NCBI GenBank assembly: GCA_031432545.1
Contig: JAVKGX010000002.1
Span: 139,457-203,456 of the forward strand
DNA length: 64,000 nucleotides
Direction: 5' to 3'
Source of the DNA: Armatimonadota bacterium
Lineage (GTDB): Bacteria > Sysuimicrobiota > Sysuimicrobiia > Sysuimicrobiales > Sysuimicrobiaceae
The number at the start of each line of letters is the position of its first letter. Positions within the stretch are counted from its first letter, which is position 1. Both the position numbers and the translations under genes were made by a program. Under the pieces are notes generated by a model that was not told the origin of the DNA, ran no database searches, and saw only the letters and a program-made list of their open reading frames with translations. This document shows, one piece after another, positions 1 through 9,756 of the stretch.

Positions 1-1
1 G

Positions 2-208
2 CGCCGACCGTCGTCGGGACGGGAAGCCCTGGTCGGTGCGGTCGGGGTGGCGCGGTCGGAGATCGCGCCGGCGGGTACCGTCTTCGTGCAAGGGGAGCTG
101 TGGACCGCCGAAGCGGACGGCGATCCGATCCAACCGGGTGAGCGCGTCCGCGTAGTGGGACTGGAGGGGCTACGCCTGCGCGTGCGGAGGGAGGGGGAGA
201 GATCGTGA
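2..208 (+). CDS. NfeD family protein, C-terminal part (5' end outside window)
   Basis: The reading frame is open from the window edge to a TGA at 206-208 and gives the last 68 residues of a protein. These look like the small OB-fold beta-barrel that ends NfeD proteins: a pattern of glycine, valine and '[10 protein letters not shown]', then '[19 protein letters not shown]'. NfeD proteins are membrane proteins that pair with stomatin/slipin proteins. The stop codon overlaps the GTG start of the next gene, a slipin, in a GTGA arrangement, which is the classic nfeD-slipin operon. Whether the missing N-terminus carries the ClpP-like protease domain of long NfeD forms cannot be seen. Confidence 0.8.
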   Translation, partial: RRPSSGREALVGAVGVARSEIAPAGTVFVQGELWTAEADGDPIQPGERVRVVGLEGLRLRVRREGERS

Positions 209-960
209 CCACCACCACGGCTGTCACCATCCTGGTTTTGGTCTTCGTGGTGCTGTCCTCGATGATCCGGATCGTCCGCGAGTACGAACGCGGCGTGATC
301 TTCCGGCTCGGGCGACTCGTGGGCGCCAAGGGGCCGGGGTTGTTCATCCTGTGGCCCGTCATCGACCGCATGATCAAGGTCGACCTACGGATCGTCACCC
401 TCGACGTCCCCCGGCAGGAGATGATGACGCGCGACAACGTACCGGTGACCGTGGATGCGGTCGTCTACTTCCGCGTCGTCAACCCGGAGGATGCGATCGT
501 GAGGGTCGAGGACTTCGTGCGCGCCACATCGCTGTACGCGCAGACCACCCTGCGCAGCGTCATCGGGCAGCACGAACTGGACGACCTGCTGGCGCGGCGC
601 GAGAAAGTGAACCAGCAGCTCCAGCAGACGATCGATGAGGCCACGGATCCCTGGGGGATCAAGGTGACCGCGGTGGAAGTGAAGGATGTCGCGCTCCCGG
701 AGGGGATGAAGCGGGCGATGGCGCGTCAGGCCGAGACCGAGCGCGAACGGCGGGCAAAGATCATCAACGCCGAAGGCGAGTTCCAGGCGGCGGAGAAGCT
801 GGTCGAGGCGGCGCGCCGGATCGCCGAGCAGCCGATCGCGTTGCAGCTGCGCTACCTGCAGACCCTGTCGGAGATTGCGAGCGAGCAGAACAGCACGACG
901 ATCTTCCCGATTCCGATCGATCTCCTGCGGCCGTTCCTCGCGCGCGATGCCCGGGACTGA
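205..960 (+). CDS. Stomatin/slipin family SPFH-domain membrane protein
   Basis: This 251-residue protein has one N-terminal membrane segment (about residues 5-21) followed directly by the SPFH/band-7 start '[13 protein letters not shown]'. Typical slipin features follow: '[19 protein letters not shown]', '[20 protein letters not shown]', and a helical coiled stretch rich in Arg/Glu/Ala ('[19 protein letters not shown]'). Family members oligomerise on the membrane as scaffolds and are cleaved by or assembled with NfeD. The GTG start overlaps the nfeD stop and has a purine-rich GGAGGGGGAGAG just before it, so the two proteins are probably made in stoichiometric amounts. The exact cellular role is not known from sequence. 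Confidence 0.9.
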   Translation: MTTTTAVTILVLVFVVLSSMIRIVREYERGVIFRLGRLVGAKGPGLFILWPVIDRMIKVDLRIVTLDVPRQEMMTRDNVPVTVDAVVYFRVVNPEDAIVRVEDFVRATSLYAQTTLRSVIGQHELDDLLARREKVNQQLQQTIDEATDPWGIKVTAVEVKDVALPEGMKRAMARQAETERERRAKIINAEGEFQAAEKLVEAARRIAEQPIALQLRYLQTLSEIASEQNSTTIFPIPIDLLRPFLARDARD

Positions 961-966
961 GGTGCA

Positions 967-1500
967 ATGGTCTGGCGCCGGTGGGTGACGGACGGCCCCG
1001 AACAGACTCGCGCGCTGGGCAGGGCTCTGGGCCGGGCGGTGCGGGCGGCCGATGTCGTCGCGCTGACCGGAGACTTGGGGGCGGGCAAGACGACCCTGGT
1101 GCAGGGCATGGCCGCGGGCATGGGGGTGCGTGGCTACGTCGCCAGTCCGACGTTCACCCTGATCCGGGAGTATCACGGTTCGCTGCGCCTGTACCACGTC
1201 GACCTGTACCGGCTCGACCCGGCGGACCTCCTCAGCATCGGTCTGGATGAGCTCTTCGACGAGGGCGGGGTCGTCGTGATCGAGTGGGCCGAGCGCGCGA
1301 GGGATGTCTTGCCGGTCGACAGCCTGTGGGTGGAGATGCAAATCCTGGAGGGGGATCGACGGGCGCTGAACCTGCGTCCCGTGGGCGTCCGCAGCACGGA
1401 GCTGGCCCAACGCTGGGCGGCTGACGCCCACGTGCACGAGCCCGGCCGCGCGGCGTCGAGCGAGCCGTTCGCCCGTCGTCTGGCGCCGGGCTCGGGGTAG
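967..1500 (+). CDS. tsaE: tRNA threonylcarbamoyladenosine biosynthesis ATPase TsaE
   Basis: TsaE is the ATPase that drives turnover of the TsaB-TsaD complex making t6A at position 37 of ANN-decoding tRNAs. The 177-residue protein shows the family P-loop 'GDLGAGKTTLVQG' at about residues 35-47, the switch-like 'SPTFTLIREY', 'LYHVDLYRL' and the Walker-B-like 'VVVIEWAER'. The tail after about residue 145 is variable. It is preceded by a GAGGTG ribosome-binding site and sits six bases after the slipin stop. tsaB follows after six bases and then rimI and tsaD, so the t6A genes are clustered. Confidence 0.94.
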   Translation: MVWRRWVTDGPEQTRALGRALGRAVRAADVVALTGDLGAGKTTLVQGMAAGMGVRGYVASPTFTLIREYHGSLRLYHVDLYRLDPADLLSIGLDELFDEGGVVVIEWAERARDVLPVDSLWVEMQILEGDRRALNLRPVGVRSTELAQRWAADAHVHEPGRAASSEPFARRLAPGSG

Positions 1501-1506
1501 GGGCGG

Positions 1507-2199
1507 ATGCTGGTCCTGGGGATCGAGTCGGCGACGCGGGCCTGCAGCGTCGCACTGGTGGACGACGGAGGACTGCGCGCGGAGCGGACGCTGGTGGGCC
1601 GTGCCCGTGCGCTTGAGTGGCTCGCGCCGGCGATCGAGGACATGCTGGGCGAAAGTGACCTCGGACCGGAGGCGGTGGAAGGGGTGGCCGTCTCCGTCGG
1701 TCCGGGGTCGTTCACGGGGTTGCGGATCGGCATCGCCACCGCCCAGGCCTGGGCGCGGGGACGCGACCTGCCGGCGTGCGGGGTCCCGACGCTGGAGGCG
1801 ATGGCGGCGGCCATGGAGGGCGCCGACGCCGTGGTACCGGTCCTCGACGCCCGACGCGGCGAGGTCGCCGCCGCGTTGTTCGCGCGTCGGGACCACGGAT
1901 GGGTTCGTGCGGTCGAGGAGGTGACCGCCCCACCGGAGCAGATCCTGGTGCGCTTTTCTGCCTGCGGGATCGACCTGCGCGGACTGGTTCTGACGGGCGA
2001 CGGTCTGCTGGCCTACGGGGACCTGTTCACGGCGGCGCTGCCCGGTGCCCGGATCGCCGAACGCGTCCTGTGGGCGCCGCGCGCGGCCACGGTGGCCGCG
2101 GTGGGCCGCAGCCGCATCCTGCAGGGCGGGGAGAGTCTGTACTCGATCCAGCCGCGGTACGGGCGGAGCCCGGCGCTGCGCGCTGCCGGTGTGGGATGA
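1507..2199 (+). CDS. tsaB: tRNA threonylcarbamoyladenosine biosynthesis protein TsaB
   Basis: TsaB is the inactive ASKHA-fold paralogue that dimerises with TsaD for t6A synthesis. The 230-residue product starts with the family signature 'MLVLGIESATRACSVALVD' and carries 'VSVGPGSFTGLRIG' at about residues 62-75, followed by 'PTLEAMAAA' and 'VLDARRGEVAAALF'. It lies between tsaE and rimI; its TGA overlaps the ATG of rimI by one base step (ATGA), indicating translational coupling. Length is normal for the family. Confidence 0.95.
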   Translation: MLVLGIESATRACSVALVDDGGLRAERTLVGRARALEWLAPAIEDMLGESDLGPEAVEGVAVSVGPGSFTGLRIGIATAQAWARGRDLPACGVPTLEAMAAAMEGADAVVPVLDARRGEVAAALFARRDHGWVRAVEEVTAPPEQILVRFSACGIDLRGLVLTGDGLLAYGDLFTAALPGARIAERVLWAPRAATVAAVGRSRILQGGESLYSIQPRYGRSPALRAAGVG

Positions 2200-2717
2200 A
2201 GCTTCTGTCGGCGGTGAGAATCGACGCGATGCGCGCGGAGGACATCCCGCGCGTGATGGAGATCGAGCGTCAGTCGTTTGCAACCCCTTGGCCCGCGGAT
2301 GCCTACCGGCGCGAGATCCGTGAGAACCGGGTCGCCTGCTACGTGGTTGCGCGAAAGGGCGAAGACGTGGTGGGCTACGCCGGCATGTGGGTGATCCTCG
2401 AGGAGGCGCACATCACCACGATCGCTGTGGACCCCCGGTTTCGTGGGCAGGGAATCGGCGAGCGGCTGCTGGCGGCGCTGATCGAGCAGGCGCGTTCCCG
2501 CGGCGCGCGCTGGGTCACACTGGAGGTGCGCAAGTCCAACCGCATCGCGCAGTCCCTGTACCGGAAATACGGATTCCGCGAGGTCCACGTGCGCCGTCGC
2601 TACTACAGCGACAACGGCGAAGACGCCATCATCATGTGGACCGGCAACATCTGGGAGGAGCCGTTCCGGCAGCGGTTCGACGCGCTGCGCGCCGCCCTCG
2701 AGACTTCCAGCGACTAA
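2196..2717 (+). CDS. rimI: Ribosomal-protein S18 N-terminal alanine acetyltransferase RimI
   Basis: This 173-residue GNAT acetyltransferase transfers acetyl from acetyl-CoA to the N-terminal alanine of ribosomal protein S18 (and possibly other proteins). It has the RimI opening 'MRAEDIPRVMEIERQSF', the acetyl-CoA motif 'VDPRFRGQGIGERLL' with RGQGIG at about 83-88, and the closing 'LYRKYGFREVHVRRRYY' and 'EDAIIMW'. The ATG at 2196 was chosen because it overlaps the tsaB stop and gives the family's usual N-terminus; the same frame extends upstream but without homology. Clustering with tsaB/tsaD is common and is sometimes taken as shared tRNA/ribosome maturation. Confidence 0.93.
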   Translation: MKLLSAVRIDAMRAEDIPRVMEIERQSFATPWPADAYRREIRENRVACYVVARKGEDVVGYAGMWVILEEAHITTIAVDPRFRGQGIGERLLAALIEQARSRGARWVTLEVRKSNRIAQSLYRKYGFREVHVRRRYYSDNGEDAIIMWTGNIWEEPFRQRFDALRAALETSSD

Positions 2718-2762
2718 TCGAAGGCGGGCTGCAGGATCTGTCATGCATCCTTCTTCGCCGTT

Positions 2763-2774
2763 TACCATGGATCC
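2763..2774 (+). promoter_or_regulatory. Predicted leaderless promoter (-10 box) of tsaD
   Basis: A TACCAT hexamer at 2763-2768 is followed by exactly six bases (GGATCC) and then the ATG of tsaD at 2775. With the usual -10 to start-site distance the transcript would begin at the A of the ATG. No Shine-Dalgarno sequence precedes the ATG. The -35 region is weak. The same TANNNT-N6-start layout occurs at 7284, 39679 and 61313 in this window. Confidence 0.55.
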
Positions 2775-3809
2775 ATGACCGGTGAGGTGGTTTTGGGCAT
2801 CGAGACGTCGTGCGACGAGACCGCGGCCGCGGTGGTCCGCGGACGGGAGATCCTGTCGAACGTGGTCGCGTCGCAAGTGGACCTGCATGCCCGCTACGGC
2901 GGCGTGGTGCCCGAACTGGCGTCGCGGAGGCACATCGAACGCCTGCTGCCGGTCGTCGACGAAGCCCTCGAACGCGGGGGGGTGCGTTTGCCTGTGCGAG
3001 CGGACGGCTCCGATCGGCCCGCAATCGAGGGCATCGCCGTCACCTACGGACCCGGGTTGGTGGGCGCCCTGGCGGTCGGGGTCGCATTCGCGAAGGCCTT
3101 GGCGGCGAGCACGCGGCTGCCCCTGGTGGGTGTCAACCACCTGGAGGGGCACATCTACGCCAACGTGCTCGCGCACGGCCCGTTTCCGCTGCCCGCTCTG
3201 GCGCTCGTCGTATCCGGCGCGCATACCGACCTGCTGTGGATCCCCGCGTACGGAGCGTACGAAGTCCTGGGACGTACGCGCGACGACGCCGCCGGCGAAG
3301 CATTCGACAAGGCCGCGCGGGCGATGGGTCTGGGATACCCCGGTGGACCGGAGATCGACCGCCTCAGTCGCGACGGCGACCCCGGCCGCGTATCGCTCCC
3401 CGAGCCGCTGGCGGGCGAGGGCGGCTACGACTTCAGCTTCAGCGGCCTCAAGACCGCCGTGGTCCGGGCCTTGCGGTCCGACCCCGCGCCGGACCCGGCC
3501 GACCTGGCGGCCTCCTTCCAGGCCGCAGTCGTCAACCACCTGGTCAGCCGGACGGGCCAGGCGCTGCAGGACCGCCGCCCCGCATCGGTGCTGCTGGGGG
3601 GCGGGGTCGCCGCGAACCGACTCCTCCGGCAGAGGTTGAGCAACGCCGCCGAGCGTGCCGGGGTCCCGCTGTTCGTGCCACCGCCGGATCTGTGCACCGA
3701 CAACGCCGCGATGATCGCCTGCGCGGGCGCCTACCGTCTGGCCGCGGGTGAGCGTGCGGCGTGGAACCTCACCGCGATCGCCGATCTGCCGCTGGCGACC
3801 TCCGCGTAG
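2775..3809 (+). CDS. tsaD: tRNA N6-adenosine threonylcarbamoyltransferase TsaD
   Basis: TsaD is the catalytic ASKHA subunit that moves the threonylcarbamoyl group from threonylcarbamoyl-AMP to A37 of tRNA. The 344-residue sequence begins 'GIETSCDETAAAVV', carries 'VPELASRRHIERLLPV', and has the metal-binding 'NHLEGHIYAN' with His122 and His126, then 'GEAFDKAARAMGLGYPGGP', 'FSFSGLKTAV' and the late metal-binding Asp in 'DLCTDNAAMIA'. All catalytic features are intact. It is separated from rimI by 57 bases holding a likely separate promoter, so it may be both co-transcribed and independently expressed. Confidence 0.97.
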   Translation: MTGEVVLGIETSCDETAAAVVRGREILSNVVASQVDLHARYGGVVPELASRRHIERLLPVVDEALERGGVRLPVRADGSDRPAIEGIAVTYGPGLVGALAVGVAFAKALAASTRLPLVGVNHLEGHIYANVLAHGPFPLPALALVVSGAHTDLLWIPAYGAYEVLGRTRDDAAGEAFDKAARAMGLGYPGGPEIDRLSRDGDPGRVSLPEPLAGEGGYDFSFSGLKTAVVRALRSDPAPDPADLAASFQAAVVNHLVSRTGQALQDRRPASVLLGGGVAANRLLRQRLSNAAERAGVPLFVPPPDLCTDNAAMIACAGAYRLAAGERAAWNLTAIADLPLATSA

Positions 3810-3861
3810 TCGCACGGCCGCCCGCCCTCGGCTCCGTGTCGCCGGGGCGTGGAACAGGGGC

Positions 3862-3890
3862 TTGAAGACCTGCGGCCGGCGGCCTACTAT
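3862..3890 (+). promoter_or_regulatory. Sigma70-type promoter of groES-groEL
   Basis: TTGAAG at 3862-3867 and TACTAT at 3885-3890 are separated by 17 bases, close to the sigma70 consensus. Transcription should start near 3897, inside or just before the CIRCE operator, so HrcA bound there would block initiation. Confidence 0.85.
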
Positions 3891-3899
3891 GGAGACGGA

Positions 3900-3926
3900 T
3901 TAGCACTCAGACGCCGCGAGTGCTAA
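3900..3926 (+). promoter_or_regulatory. CIRCE operator (HrcA binding site)
   Basis: A perfect inverted repeat, TTAGCACTC at 3900-3908 and GAGTGCTAA at 3918-3926, with a nine-base spacer. It matches the CIRCE consensus at every position of both arms. CIRCE is bound by the heat-shock repressor HrcA, so the groE operon here should be repressed at normal temperature and induced on heat stress. No hrcA gene lies in the window. Confidence 0.97.
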
Positions 3927-3964
3927 GCACCACAACCCACGTCCGTTCGAGGAGGGATGCAGAC

Positions 3965-5934
<1,970 letters not shown>

Positions 5935-5966
5935 CCACAGCCAAGCCTCGGGTGAGGGGCCGGTGA

Positions 5967-6000
5967 CGGAGGGGGCATTGCGATGCCCCCTCCGGTTTTT
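5967..6000 (+). terminator. Rho-independent terminator after groEL
   Basis: An 11-bp perfect stem pairs CGGAGGGGGCA (5967-5977) with TGCCCCCTCCG (5984-5994) around a six-base loop, followed by a run of five T at 5996-6000. It closes the groES-groEL operon and also separates it from the convergent thiolase gene, whose stop lies at 6010. Confidence 0.93.
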
Positions 6001-6009
6001 GCGGCCCGT

Positions 6010-7155
6010 CTACGGCAGCCGCTCGATGACCGTCGCGTTGGCCATGCCGCCGCCTTCACAGATCGCGATCAGGCCGTGTCGGGCCCGGCGACGCTCCATC
6101 TCGTGCAGCAGGGTGGCGAGGATCCGCGTACCGGTGGCCCCCAGGGGGTGCCCCAGGGCAATTGCGCCGCCGTTTACGTTCACCCGGTCCCACGGGGCCC
6201 GAAATTCGCGTTGCCAGGCGAGGACCACCGACGCGAATGCCTCGTTGACCTCGAACAGGTCGACGTCCTCCACCCGCAGGCCCGCCCTCTCGAGCGCCTT
6301 CCACGTGGCGGGTATGGGCCCTGTCAGCATCGTCACGGGGTCGACGCCCACCACGGCGAACGAGACGAACCTGGCGCGCACCCGCAGCCCGAGCGCTTCG
6401 GCGGCCCGAGGCGAGACGATGAGCGCCGCACTGGCGCCGTCGGAGATCTGGCTGGAGTTGCCGGCGGTGATGAGTTCCAGGTGCGGGAAGGCCGGCGGCA
6501 GCGACAGCATCTTCTCCAGCGAGGTGTCGTGCCGAATGCCTTCGTCTGCGGCCAAACCGCCCACGGGCACGATCTCTGCCTCGAACCGGCCGGCGCGCTG
6601 CGCCGCCGAGGCCCTGCGGTGGCTTTCCAGGCCGAACCGGTCGAGGTCTTCCCGCCCGAACCCCCACCGCCGCGCGATCCGCTCAGCACCCTCGGCCTGG
6701 TCGAACCACTCCCTCTCCAACCGGTAGCGGTCGCGCATCCTGGCGACCAGGGGGGTGCCCGGTCCGCGCGCCGCGTTCGCGAACAATGGGACGCGCGTCA
6801 TCGACTCCACGCCGCCGGCGATCACCGCCTCGTAGGCTCCGGCGATCACCCCTTGGGCAGCGAAGTGGACCGCCTGCAGACTCGATCCGCACTGGCGGTC
6901 GATCGTCACCGCGGGGACGGACTCCGGCAGCCCCGCCGCCAGCCATGCGTTGCGCGCCACGTTGGCGGCCTGTTCGCCCACCTGGTCGACGCAGCCGACG
7001 ATGACATCGTCGATGCGGGCCGGATCGATCCCGGTCCGCTCCACAAGCGCGGTCAGCAGATCCGCCAGCAGATCGACCGGATGGACCTCCCGCAGACCCC
7101 GGTCGCGCTTGGCGATCGGCGTCCGAATCGCCTCGACGATCAGCGCTTCGCGCAT
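6010..7155 (-). CDS. Thiolase: acetyl-CoA C-acetyltransferase
   Basis: This 381-residue thiolase condenses two acetyl-CoA or cleaves 3-ketoacyl-CoA. The acyl-accepting Cys89 lies in 'DRQCGSSLQAVHFAAQ', followed by 'GGVESMTRVP'; the other active-site blocks are 'FEVNEAFASV', 'NVNGGAIALGHPLGATGTRI' and the C-terminal Cys in 'CEGGGMANATV'. The ATG at 7155 has GGGGGAGG upstream; the frame extends further but without thiolase sequence. It stands alone with no beta-oxidation or polyhydroxybutyrate genes nearby, so the direction and substrate (acetoacetyl-CoA or longer) are open. Confidence 0.92.
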   Translation of the reverse strand: MREALIVEAIRTPIAKRDRGLREVHPVDLLADLLTALVERTGIDPARIDDVIVGCVDQVGEQAANVARNAWLAAGLPESVPAVTIDRQCGSSLQAVHFAAQGVIAGAYEAVIAGGVESMTRVPLFANAARGPGTPLVARMRDRYRLEREWFDQAEGAERIARRWGFGREDLDRFGLESHRRASAAQRAGRFEAEIVPVGGLAADEGIRHDTSLEKMLSLPPAFPHLELITAGNSSQISDGASAALIVSPRAAEALGLRVRARFVSFAVVGVDPVTMLTGPIPATWKALERAGLRVEDVDLFEVNEAFASVVLAWQREFRAPWDRVNVNGGAIALGHPLGATGTRILATLLHEMERRRARHGLIAICEGGGMANATVIERLP

Positions 7156-7283
7156 CGCCTCCCCCTCGTCGGTTCCGTGGCCTGAGCGTCGTCCGCGCGT
7201 CCCGTGCGCCCGGCGAAGCTCGCCAGGACGTGTCGACGCGGTCTGCGCACAGCAGAACGGTTTTCGTCCCGTGCCCGCGCGCA

Positions 7284-7295
7284 TAGAATGGATAC
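7284..7295 (+). promoter_or_regulatory. Predicted leaderless promoter (-10 box) of the NagX-like gene
   Basis: TAGAAT at 7284-7289 is followed by six bases and then the GTG start at 7296. There is no Shine-Dalgarno sequence in the preceding 20 bases. This repeats the TANNNT-N6-start geometry seen before tsaD. Confidence 0.5.
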
Positions 7296-8447
7296 GTGCA
7301 GGTCGTGACGGTCGGACGCAGCTTGGCATCCTCCGCATCGGCTGCGGCGGACGCGTCGCCAGCGGACGCAGCGGCGGCGCGCGTCGCCTCACTGGACGCC
7401 TTCCGCGGGTTCCTGATCTTCTGGATGTTGCTGGCCAACCACATCGTCTGGAGCCCCTCTATACCGGTGCAGCTGCGGCACGCCCCGTGGGGTGCCGGCG
7501 TGACGCTGACGGACGTGGTCTTCCCGTGGTTTCTGTTCGTGATGGGTGTGGCGATTCCCCTGAGCGCCGCCCGGTCGCGCCAGGCCGCCGGAGGTCTCCC
7601 GCCGGTGCTGCGGATCCTCCGACGTTCGTTCTTGCTGGTCGTGTTGGGGTTGGTGGTGTACACGAGCGTGTACGGGCGCCTGTACCTCGGTCTGGGCATC
7701 CTGCAGGTGCTGGGTCTGACCTATCTCGTGGCCGCGACGACGGCGCGGTTGCCGGTCGGCGGGAGGGCGGCGTTGTGCGCTGCGCTGGTGTTGGGCCACT
7801 GGGCGCTGTTGAAGTTTGCGCCGGTGCCCGGTGTCGGCAGCGGCGTGCTGGAGCCGGGACGGAACATCCTGCACTACCTCAACACCACCTACTTCCAGAG
7901 ATACCATCTGGCCGGGCTCGCCTCCCTCGTGCCGACATCCGCGATCGTCATCGCCGGGACCCTCGCCGGAGAGGTCTTCGCACGCGCCACCCTACCGGCG
8001 GTGCGGCGCATCGGCTGGCTGGTCGGCGGCGGAGCGGCCCTGACGCTGGCCGGTTGGTTGTGGCAGCTCGAGATGCCGTTCAACCGGGCGCTGTGGACGC
8101 CCTCGCTGGTCCTGTGGGTGATCGGAACCGGCGCTCTCGCGGTCGGTGGCCTGTATGGGCTGCTCGACGTGCGGGGCTGGCGGGCGGTCGCGTTGCCTCT
8201 GGTCGTGCTGGGTTCCAACGCGATCCTGGTATACATGGGCGCCATCCTGTTCCGCGTGTACGTCGTCCAACGCCTGCGCCTGCCCGTCGGCTCGGAAGGA
8301 CCGACCCTGCACGAGGCCGTACTGGGATGGTTGGTCAAGGAGATGGGCGCCCTCCATGGCGCCTGGGCGTACGCATCCGCTGTGGTCGCCTTCTGGTGGC
8401 TCGTCCTCTTCGTCTTGTACCGTCGGCGGATCTTCCTCCGCCTGTAG
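7296..8447 (+). CDS. NagX/HGSNAT-like membrane acyltransferase (DUF5009/DUF1624 type)
   Basis: A 383-residue polytopic membrane protein with about ten hydrophobic segments. Near the N-terminus it has 'SLDAFRGFLIFWMLLANH', then 'HAPWGAGVTLTDVVFPWFLFVMGVAIPLS', the hallmark of the heparan-alpha-glucosaminide N-acetyltransferase/NagX family. Relatives move acetyl groups across the membrane onto amino sugars, and bacterial NagX genes sit with chitin or peptidoglycan amino-sugar catabolism. Here the neighbours include a polysaccharide deacetylase and, further on, a NamZ muramidase, which fits an amino-sugar role, but the substrate is inferred only. The first 25 residues are Ala/Ser-rich and probably cytoplasmic. 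Confidence 0.8.
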   Translation: MQVVTVGRSLASSASAAADASPADAAAARVASLDAFRGFLIFWMLLANHIVWSPSIPVQLRHAPWGAGVTLTDVVFPWFLFVMGVAIPLSAARSRQAAGGLPPVLRILRRSFLLVVLGLVVYTSVYGRLYLGLGILQVLGLTYLVAATTARLPVGGRAALCAALVLGHWALLKFAPVPGVGSGVLEPGRNILHYLNTTYFQRYHLAGLASLVPTSAIVIAGTLAGEVFARATLPAVRRIGWLVGGGAALTLAGWLWQLEMPFNRALWTPSLVLWVIGTGALAVGGLYGLLDVRGWRAVALPLVVLGSNAILVYMGAILFRVYVVQRLRLPVGSEGPTLHEAVLGWLVKEMGALHGAWAYASAVVAFWWLVLFVLYRRRIFLRL

Positions 8448-8495
8448 CCACCCCGCCTGCCCCACCAGGGTCTGGCCGATCGATCGGCGGGTCCA

Positions 8496-9704
8496 TCACG
8501 ACGCCTCCTCTTCGGAGACCACGTCGGTGACGGTGAGCAGGGAGAACCCGCGCCGCCGCAACTCGGAGGCTACCGCCGGCAGGGCCTGGATGGTCTGGGG
8601 GATGCCCTGGTGCAGCAGCACGATCCCACCGTTGCGGGCGGACCGCGTGATGCGGTCGGCGAGTTCTGCGGGGGCAGGGGCAGTGTGGTCGCCCGGCGCG
8701 TCGCTCCACAGCACCGTCGCCAGACCCTGGCGCGAAGCCTCGCGTACGACGGCGGTGTTGTACTGCCCCCCGGGCGGTCGGAAGTAGCGCGGCGTCCGGC
8801 CGGTCGCCGCCGTGATGGCACGCTGGGCCTGGGCGATCTCGGTACGGAGCACCGCCGGAGGAAGCTGCGTGAGGGTCGGGTGGGTGTGCGTGTGGTTGGC
8901 GACCTCGTGCCCGTCGTCGGCGATCGCGCGGGCGAGGTACGGGTACTGCAGCACCCGCGTCCCGATCAGGAAGAACGTGGATCGCACGTTCAGCGACCGG
9001 AGCGTGTCGAGCAGCAGGGTCGTGTACACGGGGACCGGACCGTCGTCGAACGTCAGCGCGATCGCTGTGCGGTTCGGCGCACCGCGGAAGATCTTGCCGT
9101 CCGACGGACCGCCCCGGAACATGCTGATCAGACGGTCCCGCAGTTCCACGATCCGTTCCACCGCCCGGCCCACGAAGGTCGGTTGCGATTCGTAGGTTAT
9201 CGGGGCCAGGGAGCGCGCGTACACGTCGAGCGCTGCCATACGCTGGGCAGCGGGCCAGACCCGGAGCGCCGGATGGGCCCAGCTGCGCAGCACGCGGTCG
9301 GCGGAACCGTCGGCGGCCGCTCGGAGTTCGCGGGCAGAGACCGCCGCCGTGAACGTCACGTCCCAGCGGTTTCCGTCGAACCACCCTCCGGCGTGGTGGA
9401 ACGCGGTCACGTGGAACTCGGTCAGATCCGCCAAGGTGGCGAACGCCACCGCAGCCAACCGCCACGTGCGGGTTTGCAGCGCGGGCACCGGATCACGTTG
9501 TCGGGGGTCGTACGTTAGCACCACGCCGGCGACCCGGATCCGGCCGTTCGTGTCGACGACGACCCGCACCACGCGCTCGGAGGGCTCGACCCGCAGCAAC
9601 GCCTGCCGGAGGCGTTCGGCCGGTGTGGCTGGCTGGGGGGCCGCTTGTGACGGCCAGACAGGGACGGCCGCGGACAACGCGAGCGCACAGGTGACTGTGG
9701 CCAT
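8496..9704 (-). CDS. Secreted polysaccharide deacetylase (NodB/CE4 family)
   Basis: The 402-residue product has a signal peptide-like start (residues 1-22, ending near 'PSQAAPQ'), an unassigned domain of about 190 residues, and a C-terminal NodB domain. All CE4 motifs are present: 'TFDDGP' at 218-223, metal-binding 'HTHTHP' at 271-276 and 'RPPGG' at 309-313, with 'IVLLHQ' near the end. It should remove N-acetyl (or other) groups from a cell-wall or surface glycan. The start at 9704 is chosen for the signal peptide; the frame extends to 9854 into the upstream gene. No clear ribosome-binding site is visible, so the start is uncertain. Confidence 0.87.
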   Translation of the reverse strand: MATVTCALALSAAVPVWPSQAAPQPATPAERLRQALLRVEPSERVVRVVVDTNGRIRVAGVVLTYDPRQRDPVPALQTRTWRLAAVAFATLADLTEFHVTAFHHAGGWFDGNRWDVTFTAAVSARELRAAADGSADRVLRSWAHPALRVWPAAQRMAALDVYARSLAPITYESQPTFVGRAVERIVELRDRLISMFRGGPSDGKIFRGAPNRTAIALTFDDGPVPVYTTLLLDTLRSLNVRSTFFLIGTRVLQYPYLARAIADDGHEVANHTHTHPTLTQLPPAVLRTEIAQAQRAITAATGRTPRYFRPPGGQYNTAVVREASRQGLATVLWSDAPGDHTAPAPAELADRITRSARNGGIVLLHQGIPQTIQALPAVASELRRRGFSLLTVTDVVSEEEAS

Positions 9705-9756
9705 CCGCAGACCGACATCTCGCGCGCGGGTCCCGCCGGAGTAAAGCAGCCGGCGG

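Noticed and set aside
385-2283. Long minus-strand open frame opposite slipin, tsaE and tsaB
   Set aside because: Its translation is low-complexity, Arg/Pro/Gly-rich with no domain; it is the antisense shadow of well-supported plus-strand genes in GC-rich DNA. Many similar long shadows occur throughout and were left out.
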